Positions 32,130 through 44,602 of a DNA stretch of 64,000 nt are shown piece after piece (the first letter of the stretch is position 1; each line of letters begins with the position of its first letter). Location: contig CM061098.1 of the NCBI GenBank assembly GCA_030770545.1, positions 18,070,001 to 18,134,000 on the forward strand. The letters are read 5' to 3'. Source of the DNA: Macropodus opercularis. Its lineage: Eukaryota > Chordata > Actinopteri > Anabantiformes > Osphronemidae. A model generated the notes under the pieces. That model saw nothing but the letters and a program-made list of their open reading frames with translations, was not told where the DNA came from and did not search any database. A program made the position numbers and the translations under genes.

Positions 32130-33365
32130 CTCAATCCAAATGAGTTTTATTTCTATAATAATTCACAACGTCCGTTATCTCAAGGCACAAGTAACGTTTA
32201 AGACCTGACACAACTAAACCCAACAAATCCCACATAGAGCAGCTTTATATTGTAGCCAATCAATAAATTGTACATTTTAATAGCAACAGTGAAACAACTC
32301 CATAGAAGAAGAAACCTCCAGCAGACCCAGGATCAGTGGGAGAACATCTGCCTTGACCGGTTGGAGTGAAGGGATAGAGAAGAGAGAAAAGAACAACAAC
32401 AACAACAACGATAACAAAACAAGCCGCAGCAACAACAACAACAACAACAACAGACTCAGGCAGGATGGTTGGACCAGCAGCTGAACACTGAGACACACGA
32501 CTCTGAGTCTGACGATACCTGGAGATGAGAATAGAGAGAGACAGAAAGAGAGAAACACAACTAGGAGAGAACAGAGACAAAGTTAGTCACATGTAGACAT
32601 GGAGGCATGTTAGTGGATGGAATAGATAGAAAACCAGAGGAGCTCAGTGAATGAAGGAGGTTCCAGCATCTAAGCCTGTAGCAGCTGAACTAAGAGATGG
32701 ATCAGAGAAACCAGAACCATCTGGAACCATCAGCTTTGTCAGAAAGGAAGGTTTCAGCCTAGTTTTAAAGCAGAGAGGGCGTCTGCTGCTAGAACCTGAA
32801 CTGGAAGCTGGTTCCACATAGAGGAGCTTGGAGCTAAAGGCTCTGCCTCCCGTTCTACAGGTAGAAACTCTAGAAACCACCAGTAGACCAGCTCTGAGAA
32901 GCAAGGTTCTGTTGGAGCAGAAGGAGCCATGAGGTGTAAGACAAGATGGAGCTTTATTATGAAGAGCTTTGGAAGAGGAGGAGAATTTAATTCTATCCTA
33001 GATTTGACAGGACAGAGAAGCTAATGTAGGAGAAATGTGACGTCTCTTCCTGAGTCCAGTCAGACTCTGAATTAACTGGAGGCTTTTTAAAATTTTTTCA
33101 ACGATTCTACTTCATATGGTTTCATCGACAAATATAACTGAGTATCATCTGCATAGCAATGAAAATTGTGTGTTTGAGTGAACTGAGTATTTCCTAATAT
33201 TATTACAGAGAGGAGACATGTAAAGACGAAGATGTAAAAGTATTGGACCAAGCACAGAACCCTGTGGAACAACAAAGCTAATTTTGGTGCGGGTGGAAGG
33301 TTGATTATGAACATGAACGAATTGGAATCTGTATCTGTTCAACAGATAAGACTGAAACATCACAG
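32130..33365 (-). mobile_element. LINE fragment, CR1/L2/Rex group, copy A (RT end plus 3' region)
   Basis: Read on the minus strand, 33363-33087 encodes reverse transcriptase motifs in two frames: VVPQGSVLGPIL upstream, then YADDTQLYLSMKP, the catalytic Y-A-D-D box. One frameshift lies between them. Downstream follows about 900 bp of 3' sequence shared with 62161-62698, including GGAAGCTGGTTCCAC, GGCTCTGCCTCCCG and CCGGTTGGAGTG blocks common in fish. It includes interrupted (AAC)n at 32393-32452. The leftward 3' end near 32137 is degraded. 5'-truncated and inactive. Confidence 0.75.
33087..33363 (-). pseudogene. LINE reverse transcriptase fragment with frameshift
   Basis: Two overlapping minus-strand frames (33145-33363 and 33087-33314) each carry half of one palm subdomain: first the P-Q-G-S-V-L-G-P motif, then the YADD active site. 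Endonuclease, fingers and thumb are missing. Confidence 0.7.
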
Positions 33366-34160
33366 CAACACCACTGGAAAGGATGACACCACAGTGGCGG
33401 GGATCATTTATGTGTCGCCTACAGAGATGAGGTGGAGCAGCTGTCGACGTGATGTTCCACCAACAACCTTCTCCTCAACACAAAGACCAAAGAACTCATA
33501 GTAGACTACAGGAGGAAAAAGACAGGGACTGTGTGCAGAGGGTGGCAGGCTCCAGCTTCCTGGGAGTCCACAGAGAGGAGAGTCTATCCTGGAGCACGAA
33601 CACCTCTGATCTGCTGAAAAAGGCTCAGCAGAGACTGAAGAACATCACACAAAGACTGTTGGTGTCCTTCTACCGAGCCCCCATAGAAATTATAACACAC
33701 AGCTGCAGACAGACGATAAACCACAACACGCTTCATCTAGATGAACGGTTGGATGAACGTGTTCATCATAGACCCACACGTGTTCATTGCTTGGATGTAA
33801 AACCCACCAAGGCTTTGATGCAACCCTGTGTGTGTTTTTAGCTTTGGCGCCTCCTAGTTATCAGTGGAGTCGATTTGACTCCTCAAAGGCTGCAGAGCGT
33901 TAAATAAAGCAAGGACAAACAGACTCATGCACAGTTTTTACCCAACTAACCGAACCATGATGGATGTATGTGTGGGTACGAATGCATGTATTGTGTATTG
34001 TGCATTTATGTGTTGCGTGTGTTTGTGCTTATGTGTTTTAGGTATATTTACTGTATCTTACTTATTTTGCTCATTTTAGCACTTGATTGTACACGTGATT
34101 TAGTAGTGATTTAGTTTATGTGACAATGACAATAAAGACCTATTCTATTCTATTCTATTG
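33366..34160 (+). mobile_element. Second, different LINE fragment in plus orientation, ending in (TTCTA)n
   Basis: From about 33380 the plus strand encodes DDTTVAGII (the end of a YADD box), then residues like LIVDYRRKK, SSFLGVHREESLSWSTNTS, LLKKAQQRLK and LLVSFYRAPIE. These are the order and wording of the reverse transcriptase C-terminal region in L2/CR1-type fish LINEs. Frame changes separate the pieces. After a nested insertion (about 33713-33903) the 3' untranslated part resumes and ends GTGACAATGACAATAAAGAC plus TTCTA repeats at 34140-34160, a tail type of these LINEs. Only the 3' part of the element is present. Confidence 0.7.
33713..33903 (+). repeat. Short TTAA-type repeat (possible piggyBac-like MITE), copy 3, nested in the LINE
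   Basis: Core 33822-33903: CAACCCTGTGTGTGTTTTTA, then GGCGCCTCCTAGTT, GGAGTCGATTTGACTCC, GGCTGCAGAGCG and TTAA at 33900-33903. The left part holds the palindrome TTCATCTAGATGAA. LINE sequence lies on both sides, so this copy is younger than the LINE fragment. Confidence 0.55.
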
Positions 34161-37100
34161 GAAATCTTCCTACAGGTTATTCCGGCGCAGGTGGTCTCAT
34201 AGTTGTTTAACTACAATTTTTGCAAGAGTTTTAGAAATAAAGGGCAGATTAGTTAATTATTGAAGTTAACTCAGTCTGATCTATGGGGGAAAGCATCTAA
34301 GTCAGACAGAGGCCTAAGCAGCAAATCTAAGGTTGTTGGATTCGCAGATTGATTTATGACATTTGTTAAAACACTCTGTTCTGATTTTATTAGTAAAGTA
34401 ATTCATAAAGTCATTGCTGCTGAGTTTTAAAGGGACACTAGACTCAACACAGCTATGACTCTTAGTCAGCCTGGCTACAGAGCTGAACAGAAACCTGGGG
34501 TTGTTTTGATTTTCCTCAATTAATGCCCATTCATATTTCTGATTTGTTTTGTTTATGTCGTTAAAAATGGGGACACGGGAATGTGACAGATAAATAAATT
34601 AATTATTTTTGACAGGCACAAAAATAACTTGCAGTTGGTTGAACCACGTGAGCAGAAATCACAATGAATGTGAGTCTAGCAGCAGAGATGTAACTCTTGC
34701 ATTACTACAGTATCGAACTGACCAACCACAACCGTCTTCTTGCCCCTTCTGCTTTGCCACTACATCATTTCCTTCCTCCAGGTTTGAGCTATAGGTCAGA
34801 TGTCAAAGAGCAGATCGTTCCTTTATTTATCTATGTGCTGAATACTGGTAAAACAAAACCTAAAGGGACTAGGCTGCAAGCGACACAACGTACTAATACT
34901 TGAGACTCAAAGACAGCGTCCCATATTTCAAAAATAGACTCTGCAAAACTAAAAATGCCTCCATCATTGACTAAACTTCAATAGTTTCTAAAAAGAAAAG
35001 TCAGAAGGATTCAGGAGGGCAACACTACTTGAGTTAAATCAGTAAGTAACTCTGGGTGCAATGCATCATGGGAATAACCACACTTAATTGAAGTGCTCCA
35101 AAACATTCTCTGTGTGGTAGGAACTTGGCTTGGCTACATGAAAATATAGGAATGCATCCTTAAAACGGCTGAATGTGTCTGGTGAAGCAGCAGACAGTCG
35201 TACAGACGTACGTACGCACAGAACATGGTTAGTGGATCAGGCAGGTAGTGGCAGAAGGTGACCAGGGAGGAGGCGGAGTGACGGGGACAGCAAGTTACTA
35301 ACTCTGTCTGGCTGGAGGCTGCATGATTGGTTTGAAATGAAAGCTCACACATTGTTTTCGTGTTTCGTTATAGGCAATGTGTGGAGCCTTTTCACAGGCC
35401 ATACGTAACAACACGTTCCGGCACAAAGCGTCACAAGACCTGTACAGTGTGTGACCCAGAAGCAGGAGTCAACTAGAGCGGACACCAGGCTGGGTTATGT
35501 TCAGCTGTGATAATACATAAGTATCACACAAGGATGCTGCAGTTGTGTTGATGACGGGTGAGGTGTTGAACAACAAAGCGTTCGGGGACAGATGAGCTCA
35601 ATTATCAGCAAATGGCCTGTTCACGACACTGGTGACCAGCGTTAACCGCAAAGGAAGTGGCTGCTTCACAACGTCCGTTAAACGATGGCCAGAGTCACAC
35701 GCTGTGTCAGTGGTTCTGCAACACACAACCACGTTGTCTTTACAACCAGAAATGGTGGATCTGAAACATCACCACGTCACGTTTGGAGATGAAATTGTGA
35801 ATGAATGAATTTCTTCTTGTACTGCTATGGATTCAGATCTAATGCTGGAAGTAAAGTGAAGAGCTTTAATTGGACTGTTAGCAGCTGCGATCACACAACA
35901 AACGTGTTATCATAACAAATCAATGAGCAAAGCGCTTCTTAAAAGGCAATAAACCACAAATCACATTAAAAACGTGTAGCTATGACGAAAACAAGCTGCT
36001 CACGTCTTTATGTGTAGTAATCCATTAAAATTGTCAATATGGCAACGCAACTAGATCATTTAGATGCTTTCACACGTTTTACAGCTGACGTTAACAGGTG
36101 TTCAAGGAAACAGGACGTTTACATGAGGTGTTTCCACTGGATATGGATGGATGAGTGGAGCAGCGTCATAAAAGCCAAACGTCGAACGCGGAGGGAGAGA
36201 ATTTCCCTCAGTCAGAACACAAAGGATGCAAAGGATGGGAGAGCTGAGTGGACAGTGGCTCATTGTGACAGAGACGCATTGAACTGTCCCCTCTGCTTTC
36301 ACGGACAGGGAGCTGGGAGTTTCAACACCATAACTCTAACCTGACAAATTGCCTCTTTCCCCAAGGCTTACAGAAGTCACCGCGCAAGAGCAGCAAGGCT
36401 ACTGAATCAGACCATGTGAAACAGGATTCAGCAAATGAGACGGACATAATGGAAGTGAAAAAAGCTTTTGTGCAGTTTCAGCAACATGCTTTTCATCTGA
36501 CAAATGGACGAAGGTTTCTGACAATTGTACTCAATGTTACGTCTCAGCCTGCCTTCTTCAGATTTTTATTTTTGTAGTAGTTTTCCAGTGAAGTCTTTTG
36601 AATCACAGTGACCACAGGGATAGTAGGAAAACCTACTAAACGTAGGATGAAGGATACTGTTTTTATACAGTATGTATTGTATTTTTATAGTTTTCCTTGG
36701 ACTGTTACTGTCTGGCTGTTGTGGGTCTAGTCTCAGTTTACATAGAGTAAAGGAAAACGTGTCTGGTTAGATCTTCCAGAAACAGAGACAATGAGGGTAA
36801 ACTGCCTGAAATCCATTTAGAGCAGACTTGTCTCTCTATCCCAGTACTTCCTGTTTTCTCACTGTGCATATGAGCAATTACTTGCAAAGGTATATATTTA
36901 CACCCACCAGGGTGTGTGGCCATCGTGTCTCTGTATCTGATGGATAATTCAGCAGTGAGTGTGTTTCAGCTCAAGTGCAGGAGACAAATGACCCAGACTG
37001 CCCCTTGTGTACGTGTGCGACCAATGCTCTACCTGTCTGTGCTTTGCAGAGCAGCAGGTGTTGCGATCCAGTACATACACTGGAGCAGAGTGTCTACGGT

Positions 37101-39631
37101 GACTAATGCCTGAACCCCCCCCCCCCACACACACACACACACACACACCCAGAGTCATTAAGACACCGTCTGCACATAAGGTGCAGGTGCTTCAGTGCAT
37201 CTGTGTCGACAAAGGGTGTGAAACGAAACTAAGTTGTAGGTCAAGTATGGGCTCACAAACTGTAGGTTAAACACAATGCAACACACATTTAAAAGCATGG
37301 AATTTAGGACATTTCATCTCAGATAAATGCAGTATTTGACAGGTCAGGTAGTAAATGCTGTGCTAGGTTTACTAGCTGGTGCCTTACTGTGTCTGCTGCT
37401 GCCTGGTGTGAGCAGGGCAGCAGTTTATTGGAGGATTTCCTCTGAGAACAGCAGCTGCTGCACAAAACCCAAAGCAAAGGCGTAAAAAGAGGCTGAAAGG
37501 CTCAAGAGGCTTCATGTAATCGCTGGGTGGACTGATTGATTCAACTCTAAAATGTATGTGTCTGTGCAAAACATAAACTGCAAATACAGTTAGTTTGTAA
37601 TCATGTAATGGTGATGTACTGAGGCACAGTATGATGCAAGGAGAAGGACACGACGGACAACGAGCAGAGTCTCATCTGAGCCAGAAAAGCACTTTGGCTA
37701 AGGTCAGATAAATACTAAGGCTTTGTTGAATGTTCAGTAAACACGTTTGTGAAGTTTTCCTATAAAACCTAAACTACACACTTAGAGCTTAGTCGAGAGG
37801 AAGCGTCGGTAACGTTATGGGAGATGCTGTAGATATCCAGAGATGTCTGAGGAGGGTGATTCAAGCGGCCGTCTCAGGTGGGTGAAATCCAGGAGGACCG
37901 GCGGTAGTGGATGTGCGAACCTGACAGGTCCGCAGCGCGAGAAGCGACGTACTGTGGCTCCTCACGACTGTGAAGCAAAGGCTGAGAGAGAAAACAAACA
38001 AAACAGGAACGTGGAGGGTTTCCAGAACACATGGAGGGAGGCCGTAACGATGTGAATGAAGTACATTTATCGTGAATCGTACGTGGTTCTTCTTTTCCTG
38101 ATCCAGTTGATGACGTGAAAAGTCGTTGCCTAATGAAAAACCATAACAAACAGAGGACTTGACGTGACTCTATGAACAACAGTCCTTGGCTCGACTTCAA
38201 AACACTTACCTGGTCATGGTTCTTCCTGGGAGACTCAACATGGCAAACATGAGCCTCTGTTGTTTTTAAAGGAAGGCTCGAAATAGGAACACAAAACACC
38301 GGTGGGACTAATCATGATAATGACTCAAGCAAACCAAAAACTACATCAGACCAAGCCCGGTGAAAACTCTTTCAAAACAAAACACCAAACCCAGAAGTCA
38401 AGCTGCAGAACATCACGTTTACTGTATGTGACTGTATCAACATATCCTCACTCTATTAACAGAATTATGAAGAGAATTTATTGACAGGAAACTGGGAATT
38501 AGTAACCAACTAGTGCCAATTCACAACCAAATCATCTTACTGTATATATAAAACCCAACAAATCCCACTTGAGCAAGGACTTAATTCATAAATGAATACA
38601 TTCATTGTAATTCATAAATGTTTTTTAACTTGAATTAAATCTTCATTGCAACAGCAGAGAGGGAAAACAGGAACAATAGGTGAGGGTGAACTGCTGCTGT
38701 TCTCTGGGTGGCAAACAATGGTGATAATGGCTGGAGAGGTGACAAGCGAGTCTGAGGAGGACAGTGCTGGTGGTTGATGTCAAGACAGCAGACAGACAAA
38801 GTGACGGCGCCATGTGTCAGTGGTAACGGCCTGGATAAGCCGGCACCAAGCTCTGAGGAGAAACCTGACAACAACAACTCACTCTCAGCCTGACAGAGGA
38901 GTGAAGGGACGAGCGAGGAGAGGAAACGAGTTCTGAATCCAGTAAACACAGCAAACAGCACAAGTGTCCAGTCTTCACCAGTATTACACGCCCAGCAATA
39001 ACCACACTACAGATTAAGAAACCAAACGAGGAACCGTGTAACCGCGGCACCATGACAGTTTCAGCTAAGTGACGCGATGTTGACCTTTAGCTCGATATTT
39101 CTTCTGCTCTTGAAGCTGATTATTGCAGTGGAGACCTGAGGCTGATCATCTACCTCGGAGTCAGGAGGACGGCATGTGGTGCTCACCTTATTCTCACCCA
39201 AAGATGGAGCGAGTCTGTTCTAATGGCTTGATTTATACAGTTTGTGAGCTTGATTGGTGATTCTGTAGGAGTAACCAGTGTCCACTGATTTTATCTGCTG
39301 TTCCAACAAAGCCAACTTCAATTTCAGCCTGTTATCAGTGGAGGAACACTCTGCTCAGTTCTCAGTCGGGTTCAAGGAGAAGATTGTAGCGCTGCTGTTT
39401 GCCTTCTTTAGTACTTAGAGATAATTCTTCAATGGTCGGATATAAAGGAAAAGATCAATTTCCACAAATATTACCATAAATACATTTGACATAACATTTT
39501 AGAGTTTCGTGATGTTCGCATATTCTCCATGGAATGAGAAAAATGTCAAAACGGTTCCAGCTGCATGCAGAGAAACAGACTGGTAGTGAGAGATAGAACG
39601 TCCCCCTCTGCAGCTAGAGCTGGTGGAGGCC
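34161..39631. other. No gene recognised
   Basis: Long stretch with short unassigned frames on both strands. C12 followed by (AC)n lies at 37115-37148. Nothing here resembles an exon with splice sites that I could defend. Confidence 0.45.
37115..37148. repeat. C12 run followed by (AC)n microsatellite
   Basis: Twelve C (37115-37126), then about 11 AC units. Confidence 0.9.
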
Positions 39632-41928
39632 GACTGCATCTACCAGGAGAACTATGTGTTCTCCTGCATCTACCTGGAGAACTATGTGTTCTACTGCATC
39701 TACCTGGAGAACTATGTGTTCTACTGCATCTACCTGGAGAACTATGTGTTCTACTGCATCTACCTGGAGAACTATGTGTTCTACTGCATCTACCTGGAGA
39801 ACTATGTGTTCTACTGCATCTACCAGGAGAACTCTGTGTTCTACTGCATCTACCAGGAGAACTATGTGTTCTACTGCATCTACCAGGAGAACTATGTTCT
39901 ACTGCGTCTACCTGGAGAACTATGTTCTACTACATCTACTAGGAGAACTATGTGTTCTCCTGCATCTACCTGGAGAACTATGTGTTCTACTGCATCTACC
40001 AGGAGAACTATGTTCTACTGCGTCTACCTGGAGAACTATGTTCTACTACATCTACCAGGAGAACTATGTTCTACTGCATCTACCAGGAGAACTATGTTCT
40101 ACTGCGTCTACCTGGAGAACTATGTGTTCTACTGTATCTACCAGGAGAACTATGTTCTACTGCATCTACCAGGAGAACTATGTGTTCTACTGCATCTAAC
40201 AGGAGAACTATGTGTTCTACTGCATCTACCTGGGGAACTATGTGTTCTACTGCATCTACCAGGAGAACTATGTGTTCTCCTGCATCTACCTGGAGAACTA
40301 TGTGTTCTACTGCATCTACCTGGAGAACTATGTGTTCTACTGCATCTACCTGGAGAACTATGTGTTCTACTGCATCTACCTGGAGAACTATGTGTTCTAC
40401 TGCATCTACCTGGAGAACTCTGTGTTCTACTGCATCTACCAGGAGAACTATGTGTTCTACTGCATCTACCAGGAGAACTATGTTCTACTGCGTCTACCTG
40501 GAGAACTATGTTCTACTACATCTACTAGGAGAACTATGTGTTCTCCTGCATCTACCTGGAGAACTATGTGTTCTACTGCATCTACCTGGAGAACTATGTG
40601 TTCTACTGCATCTACCAGGAGAACTATGTTCTACTGCGTCTACCTGGAGAACTATGTTCTACTACATCTACCAGGAGAACTATGTTCTACTGCATCTACC
40701 AGGAGAACTATGTTCTACTGCGTCTACCTGGAGAACTATGTGTTCTACTGTATCTACCAGGAGAACTATGTTCTACTGCATCTACCAGGAGAACTATGTG
40801 TTCTACTGCATCTAACAGGAGAACTATGTGTTCTACTGCATCTACCTGGGGAACTATGTGTTCTACTGCATCTACCTGGAGAACTATGTGTTCTACTGCA
40901 TCTACCTGGAGAACTATGTGTTCTACTGCATCTACCAGGAGAACTATGTTCTACTGCGTCTACCTGGAGAACTATGTTCTACTACATCTACCAGGAGAAC
41001 TATGTTCTACTGCATCTACCAGGAGAACTATGTTCTACTGCGTCTACCTGGAGAACTATGTGTTCTACTGTATCTACCAGGAGAACTATGTTCTACTGCA
41101 TCTACCAGGAGAACTATGTGTTCTTCTGCATCTACCAGGAGAACTATGTGTTCTACTGCATCTACCAGGAGAACTATGTGTTCTACTGCATCTAACAGGA
41201 GAACTATGTGTTCTCCTGCATCTACCTGGTGAACTATGTGTTCTACTGCATCTACCTGGAGAACTATGTGTTCTACTGCATCTACCTGGAGAACTATGTG
41301 TTCTACTGCATCTACCTGGAGAACTATGTGTTCTACTGCATCTACCAGGAGAACTCTGTGTTCTACTGCATCTACCAGGAGAACTATGTGTTCTACTGCA
41401 TCTACCAGGAGAACTATGTGTTCTACTGTATCTACCAGGAGAACTATGTTCTACTGCATCTACCAGGAGAACTATGTGTTCTACTGCATCTACCTGGAGA
41501 ACTATGTGTTCTACTGCATCTAACAGGAGAACTATGTGTTCTACTGCATCTAACAGGAGAACTATGTGTTCTACTGTATCTACCAGGAGAACTGTGTGTT
41601 CTACTGTATCTACCAGGAGAACTGTGTGTTCTACTGCATCTACCAGGAGAACTATGTTCTACTGCATCTACCAGGAGAACTATGTGTTCTACTGCATCTA
41701 CCAGGAGAACTATGTTCTACTGCATCTACCAGGAGAACTATGTGTTCTACTGCATCTACCAGGAGAACTATGTGTTCTACTGTATCTACCAGGAGAACTG
41801 TGTGTTCTACTGTATCTACCAGGAGAACTATGTGTTCTACTGCATCTAACAGGAGAACTATGTGTTCTACTGCATCTACCAGGAGAACTATGTGTTCTAC
41901 TGTATCTACCAGAAGCATTACGTGTTGA
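39632..41928 (+). repeat. 2.3-kb minisatellite, 30-bp and 28-bp units, open in nearly all forward frames
   Basis: The main unit is CTACTGCATCTACCTGGAGA followed by ACTATGTGTT (30 bp). Common variants swap CCTGG for CCAGG, GCATC for GCGTC or GTATC, and drop GT from ATGTGTT to give 28 bp. I estimate 75-80 units. Marker variants recur in blocks, for example ACTCTGTGTT at 39831 and 40417 (586 bp apart) and CCTGGGGAAC at about 40230 and 40846, so larger blocks have been duplicated. None of the three frames of the unit has a stop (peptide repeats FYCIYLENYV, CSTASTWRTM, VLLHLPGELC), and a 28-bp unit only moves one open frame into another. Stops arise only in variants such as CTAACAGG and CTACTAGG. 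This creates overlapping frames of up to 488 codons that look like genes but carry no sign of being coding. Confidence 0.95.
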
Positions 41929-44380
41929 ACATCTGTATTACAACAACAAACAAAAAGACATTTCCAAATTATTTGGGCTTACTGTTAAAAGTTGGATTCA
42001 CTGAAAGATCATATCAGCATATCAGATGACAAACAATGTACTCTAGATTATTAGTATTATTATTAATGTTGCTGTTGTTTCTAGGTAAACATGCCACTAG
42101 CTATTCGTCAACTTAAGGGTCAGCCATGCTCCTGTAAAAGGCTTCCTGTAAAAATCATCACGTCCAGCTCATGTCAGCCCGTCTCTCATCAGGCTAGTGG
42201 CTGATCTGTGACAACTGGCTAAACCATCCCCGTAAGAGGACAGAGGACTGGGATGCTCAGCATCACTGGGTTTGACTCCGGGCCTCCTGGCTACACATAG
42301 CGTCATCTACTGTTTGCTGGATGTCCAGTAGTCATAATGGGGACAAATCAAAGCACAGCCTTATTATTATTACTGTTTTTATTCCTAAATGCATTAAATC
42401 CTGCTTTGGTGCTTTCCATTCCCTCTTTGCTCTACAATATGGGCAACATTTGGAAGTTTCTGTATTTTTCACTTCACTTGCAAACACCACATATCAGCCT
42501 GGACCAGTAGGTAAGGGAGGAGGTCTGCTTCTTCTTTTTGTAACAGAACCGTAGATCCTGACATTACCTCACATTACTGTAGGTTCAGGTGGTAATGTAT
42601 GACACTGAAAAATGGTTGATTGTTAAAAAATGGACGACTATGCCAAAAAATCTGTTTTCTAGCAGAGGGGGCAAAAATTGATTATCTTCCCAAAGCAGAG
42701 CGATAACTTCTCACCTGGCAGCCTTAGAGAGGGATCTGCAGACCTCTTTCTCTTTTCTTCTATCCCTTAACAACCAATAATACTTTGACAGAGTGCTCTA
42801 CCTCCATGCTTTGTGGTGGAAACACCAGAATAAATGAACCAAAGTATAGAAGAGGAAAGATACAATAAACAGACGCTGTGGAGCCCAGCTGTACATACCG
42901 TAAATCTCTCATTTGTGAGCTCTGGCTTGGTGTTAAACTTCCAACTGCAACCAAGAAAAATGACTTCATCAGAAGTGGCAGCACATTGTGATGTCAGCAC
43001 TGACTCTGCAGTGGAGATGAGAGGTCAGCCACTGCAGGCCAGCGGAGTCCAGGCACTGAGAGTCAGTGACAGAGCAGAGGCCCAGGCTCATGAACAGGGT
43101 TTACAAGGTGTCCCTTAATCAGGAGGCTGATGCCATGGTGGTGCTTGTCTATGCTGTCAAGAGTCTTAAAGGTGGGATCTGGGCTGTCACCGCTTTTTAA
43201 TTACTGACAGGCCGAGACCTACTTATTCAGTGTGAGCTGAATTTTCAATAGTATGTTAAAGGCCATGTATTTCCCATTTTACTGTTAAATAACAGGTCCC
43301 TGGGTCCCTACGATGTGTCTTTACATTATTATGCTGACAGAGCATCCAGAAATGTTACTACGCTCACAGTCTCTCCCTGCGACAACTGGATCTGTGCTCC
43401 AGCTCCAGCCTCCACACCGCTGATGTATAGCTCATGTAGACAGGACTCAAGTTGGTGTAACATAATAAGAAGAGGTGAGACATAATAAGGAGGGGTAGTG
43501 TCTGTCAATGATACCCAAGCGAAGGACTGGGTTCTATAAAACAAATACTGAGACTGGTGTCGCTGTCACCTCCAGCATCCGCAGGAAACCAGCTGAGCAA
43601 GTCGGAGTTTGAATGTCTGGGCCCCATCTCTGACCACCTGCTGAAACTCTCCCCCAACGCAGAGAAGATTCCCGGAGTTCACAGCGGCAGCACCTCCTTA
43701 GTAAACTCCCGACTCCTTTGGAGCCAGTGTTAACATTCTATGGACCTTTTACGACTCCTTCATTGAAAGCTTCATCACATTTTCCTCTCCCTGCTGGTTT
43801 CACTCCACTGCGTCACTGTGCTCTTTGGCCACTGGCCTGCCTGGAAGAACTCAGACAATGGGATGCGACACCAATTCTTCACATGCACGTCATCCTCACA
43901 CGATGCTGAAAGACTTTTTCTCTGATGGGCTGTTTACCATATGAAACCTATCCTCTGAGTCAGCTCCTCCTTTTCAGCATGAATAACTTGTTTTGCTGAT
44001 AAGAGGAGTATGTGTGTGTTTTAGTCATGCAGGCTACTGTGTCTACTGTAAAAGGTTTACAGGATAATGTCAAACTGAAAGAATTGTCTATTCAACTGGA
44101 TAATTTATGACCTTGCAAAACAAGTGGATGGATTATTGTTTTACAAATGCATTTAGTATCTCAGTGTTGTCTGTCAAACATCAAAATTAAGTGTTGAAAT
44201 GAAATTCTTATATCAGAACTTTCCTTCCTTGATAATTTGTCTGTTTACCTTGATAAGCATTTCATTAGTACACCGATAAACATTTCTCAGGCCAAGTCTC
44301 AGTATCTCAGTAATGCATATGATTTACTGAGGATGCTTACAAATAAATTCTTGTACATTTTACCTTCGCACCTCTAGATA
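41929..44380. other. No secure gene; possible two-exon fragment near 43090-43735
   Basis: Short frames only, apart from the candidate at 43512-43734 listed separately. 42600-42720 and 44000-44380 are AT-rich and featureless. Confidence 0.35.
43512..43734 (+). other. Unassigned open frame without ATG, exon-like composition
   Basis: Open from 43512 to a TAA at 43732-43734. From about 43563 the residues (for example NQLSKSEFECLGPISDHLLK) are of ordinary protein composition with GC-rich third positions. A plausible splice acceptor (CCTCCAGCATCCGCAG) ends at 43584. Upstream, 43093-43172 holds another short frame ending in AAAG before GTGGGA, and the codon phases would fit. I do not recognise the protein. 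Chance is a serious alternative. Confidence 0.2.
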
Positions 44381-44602
44381 AATGGTAAATGTTCTGCACT
44401 TGTGTAGCGCTTTTCTACCTATTGGTCCTCAAAGCGCTCTGACGCTGCGTCTCATTCACCCACACACACACATTCACACACCGGGGGTGGCTTGGGGTTC
44501 AGTGTCTTGCCCAAGGACACTTTGGCACATGGCTGGGGACGCCAGGAATGGAACCAGCACGATTGGTGGGTGACAGCTCTACCTCTGAGCCACTGCCGCC
44601 CG
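44381..44602 (-). repeat. tRNA-derived SINE-like repeat, copy 1
   Basis: Plus strand: AATGGTAAATGTTCTGCACT, then TAGCGCTTTTCTACC, CTCAAAGCGCTCTGACGCTG, CTCATTCACCCACACACAC, GTGTCTTGCCCAAGGACACT and a terminal GAGCCACTGCCGCC. The minus strand therefore starts GGCGGCAGTGGCTCAGAGGT, an A-box-like head, followed by a B-box-like GGTTCCATTCC. This is a very common fish repeat; family name not assigned. Confidence 0.7.

Noticed and set aside
32260..32580. 106- and 93-codon minus-strand frames with long valine or leucine runs
   Set aside because: Produced by the interrupted AAC microsatellite inside the LINE 3' region; the matching frames at 62192-62539 arise from the second copy.
39632..41928. CRISPR array
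   Set aside because: Units are contiguous and near-identical with no unique spacers, and the host is a eukaryote.
40538..42004. 488-codon frame and its overlapping companions (39623-40528, 39952-40815, 40212-41195 and others) as genes
   Set aside because: They are readings of one minisatellite in its different open frames. Start and end depend on where rare variant units place a stop, and no non-repeat protein sequence of note is attached.
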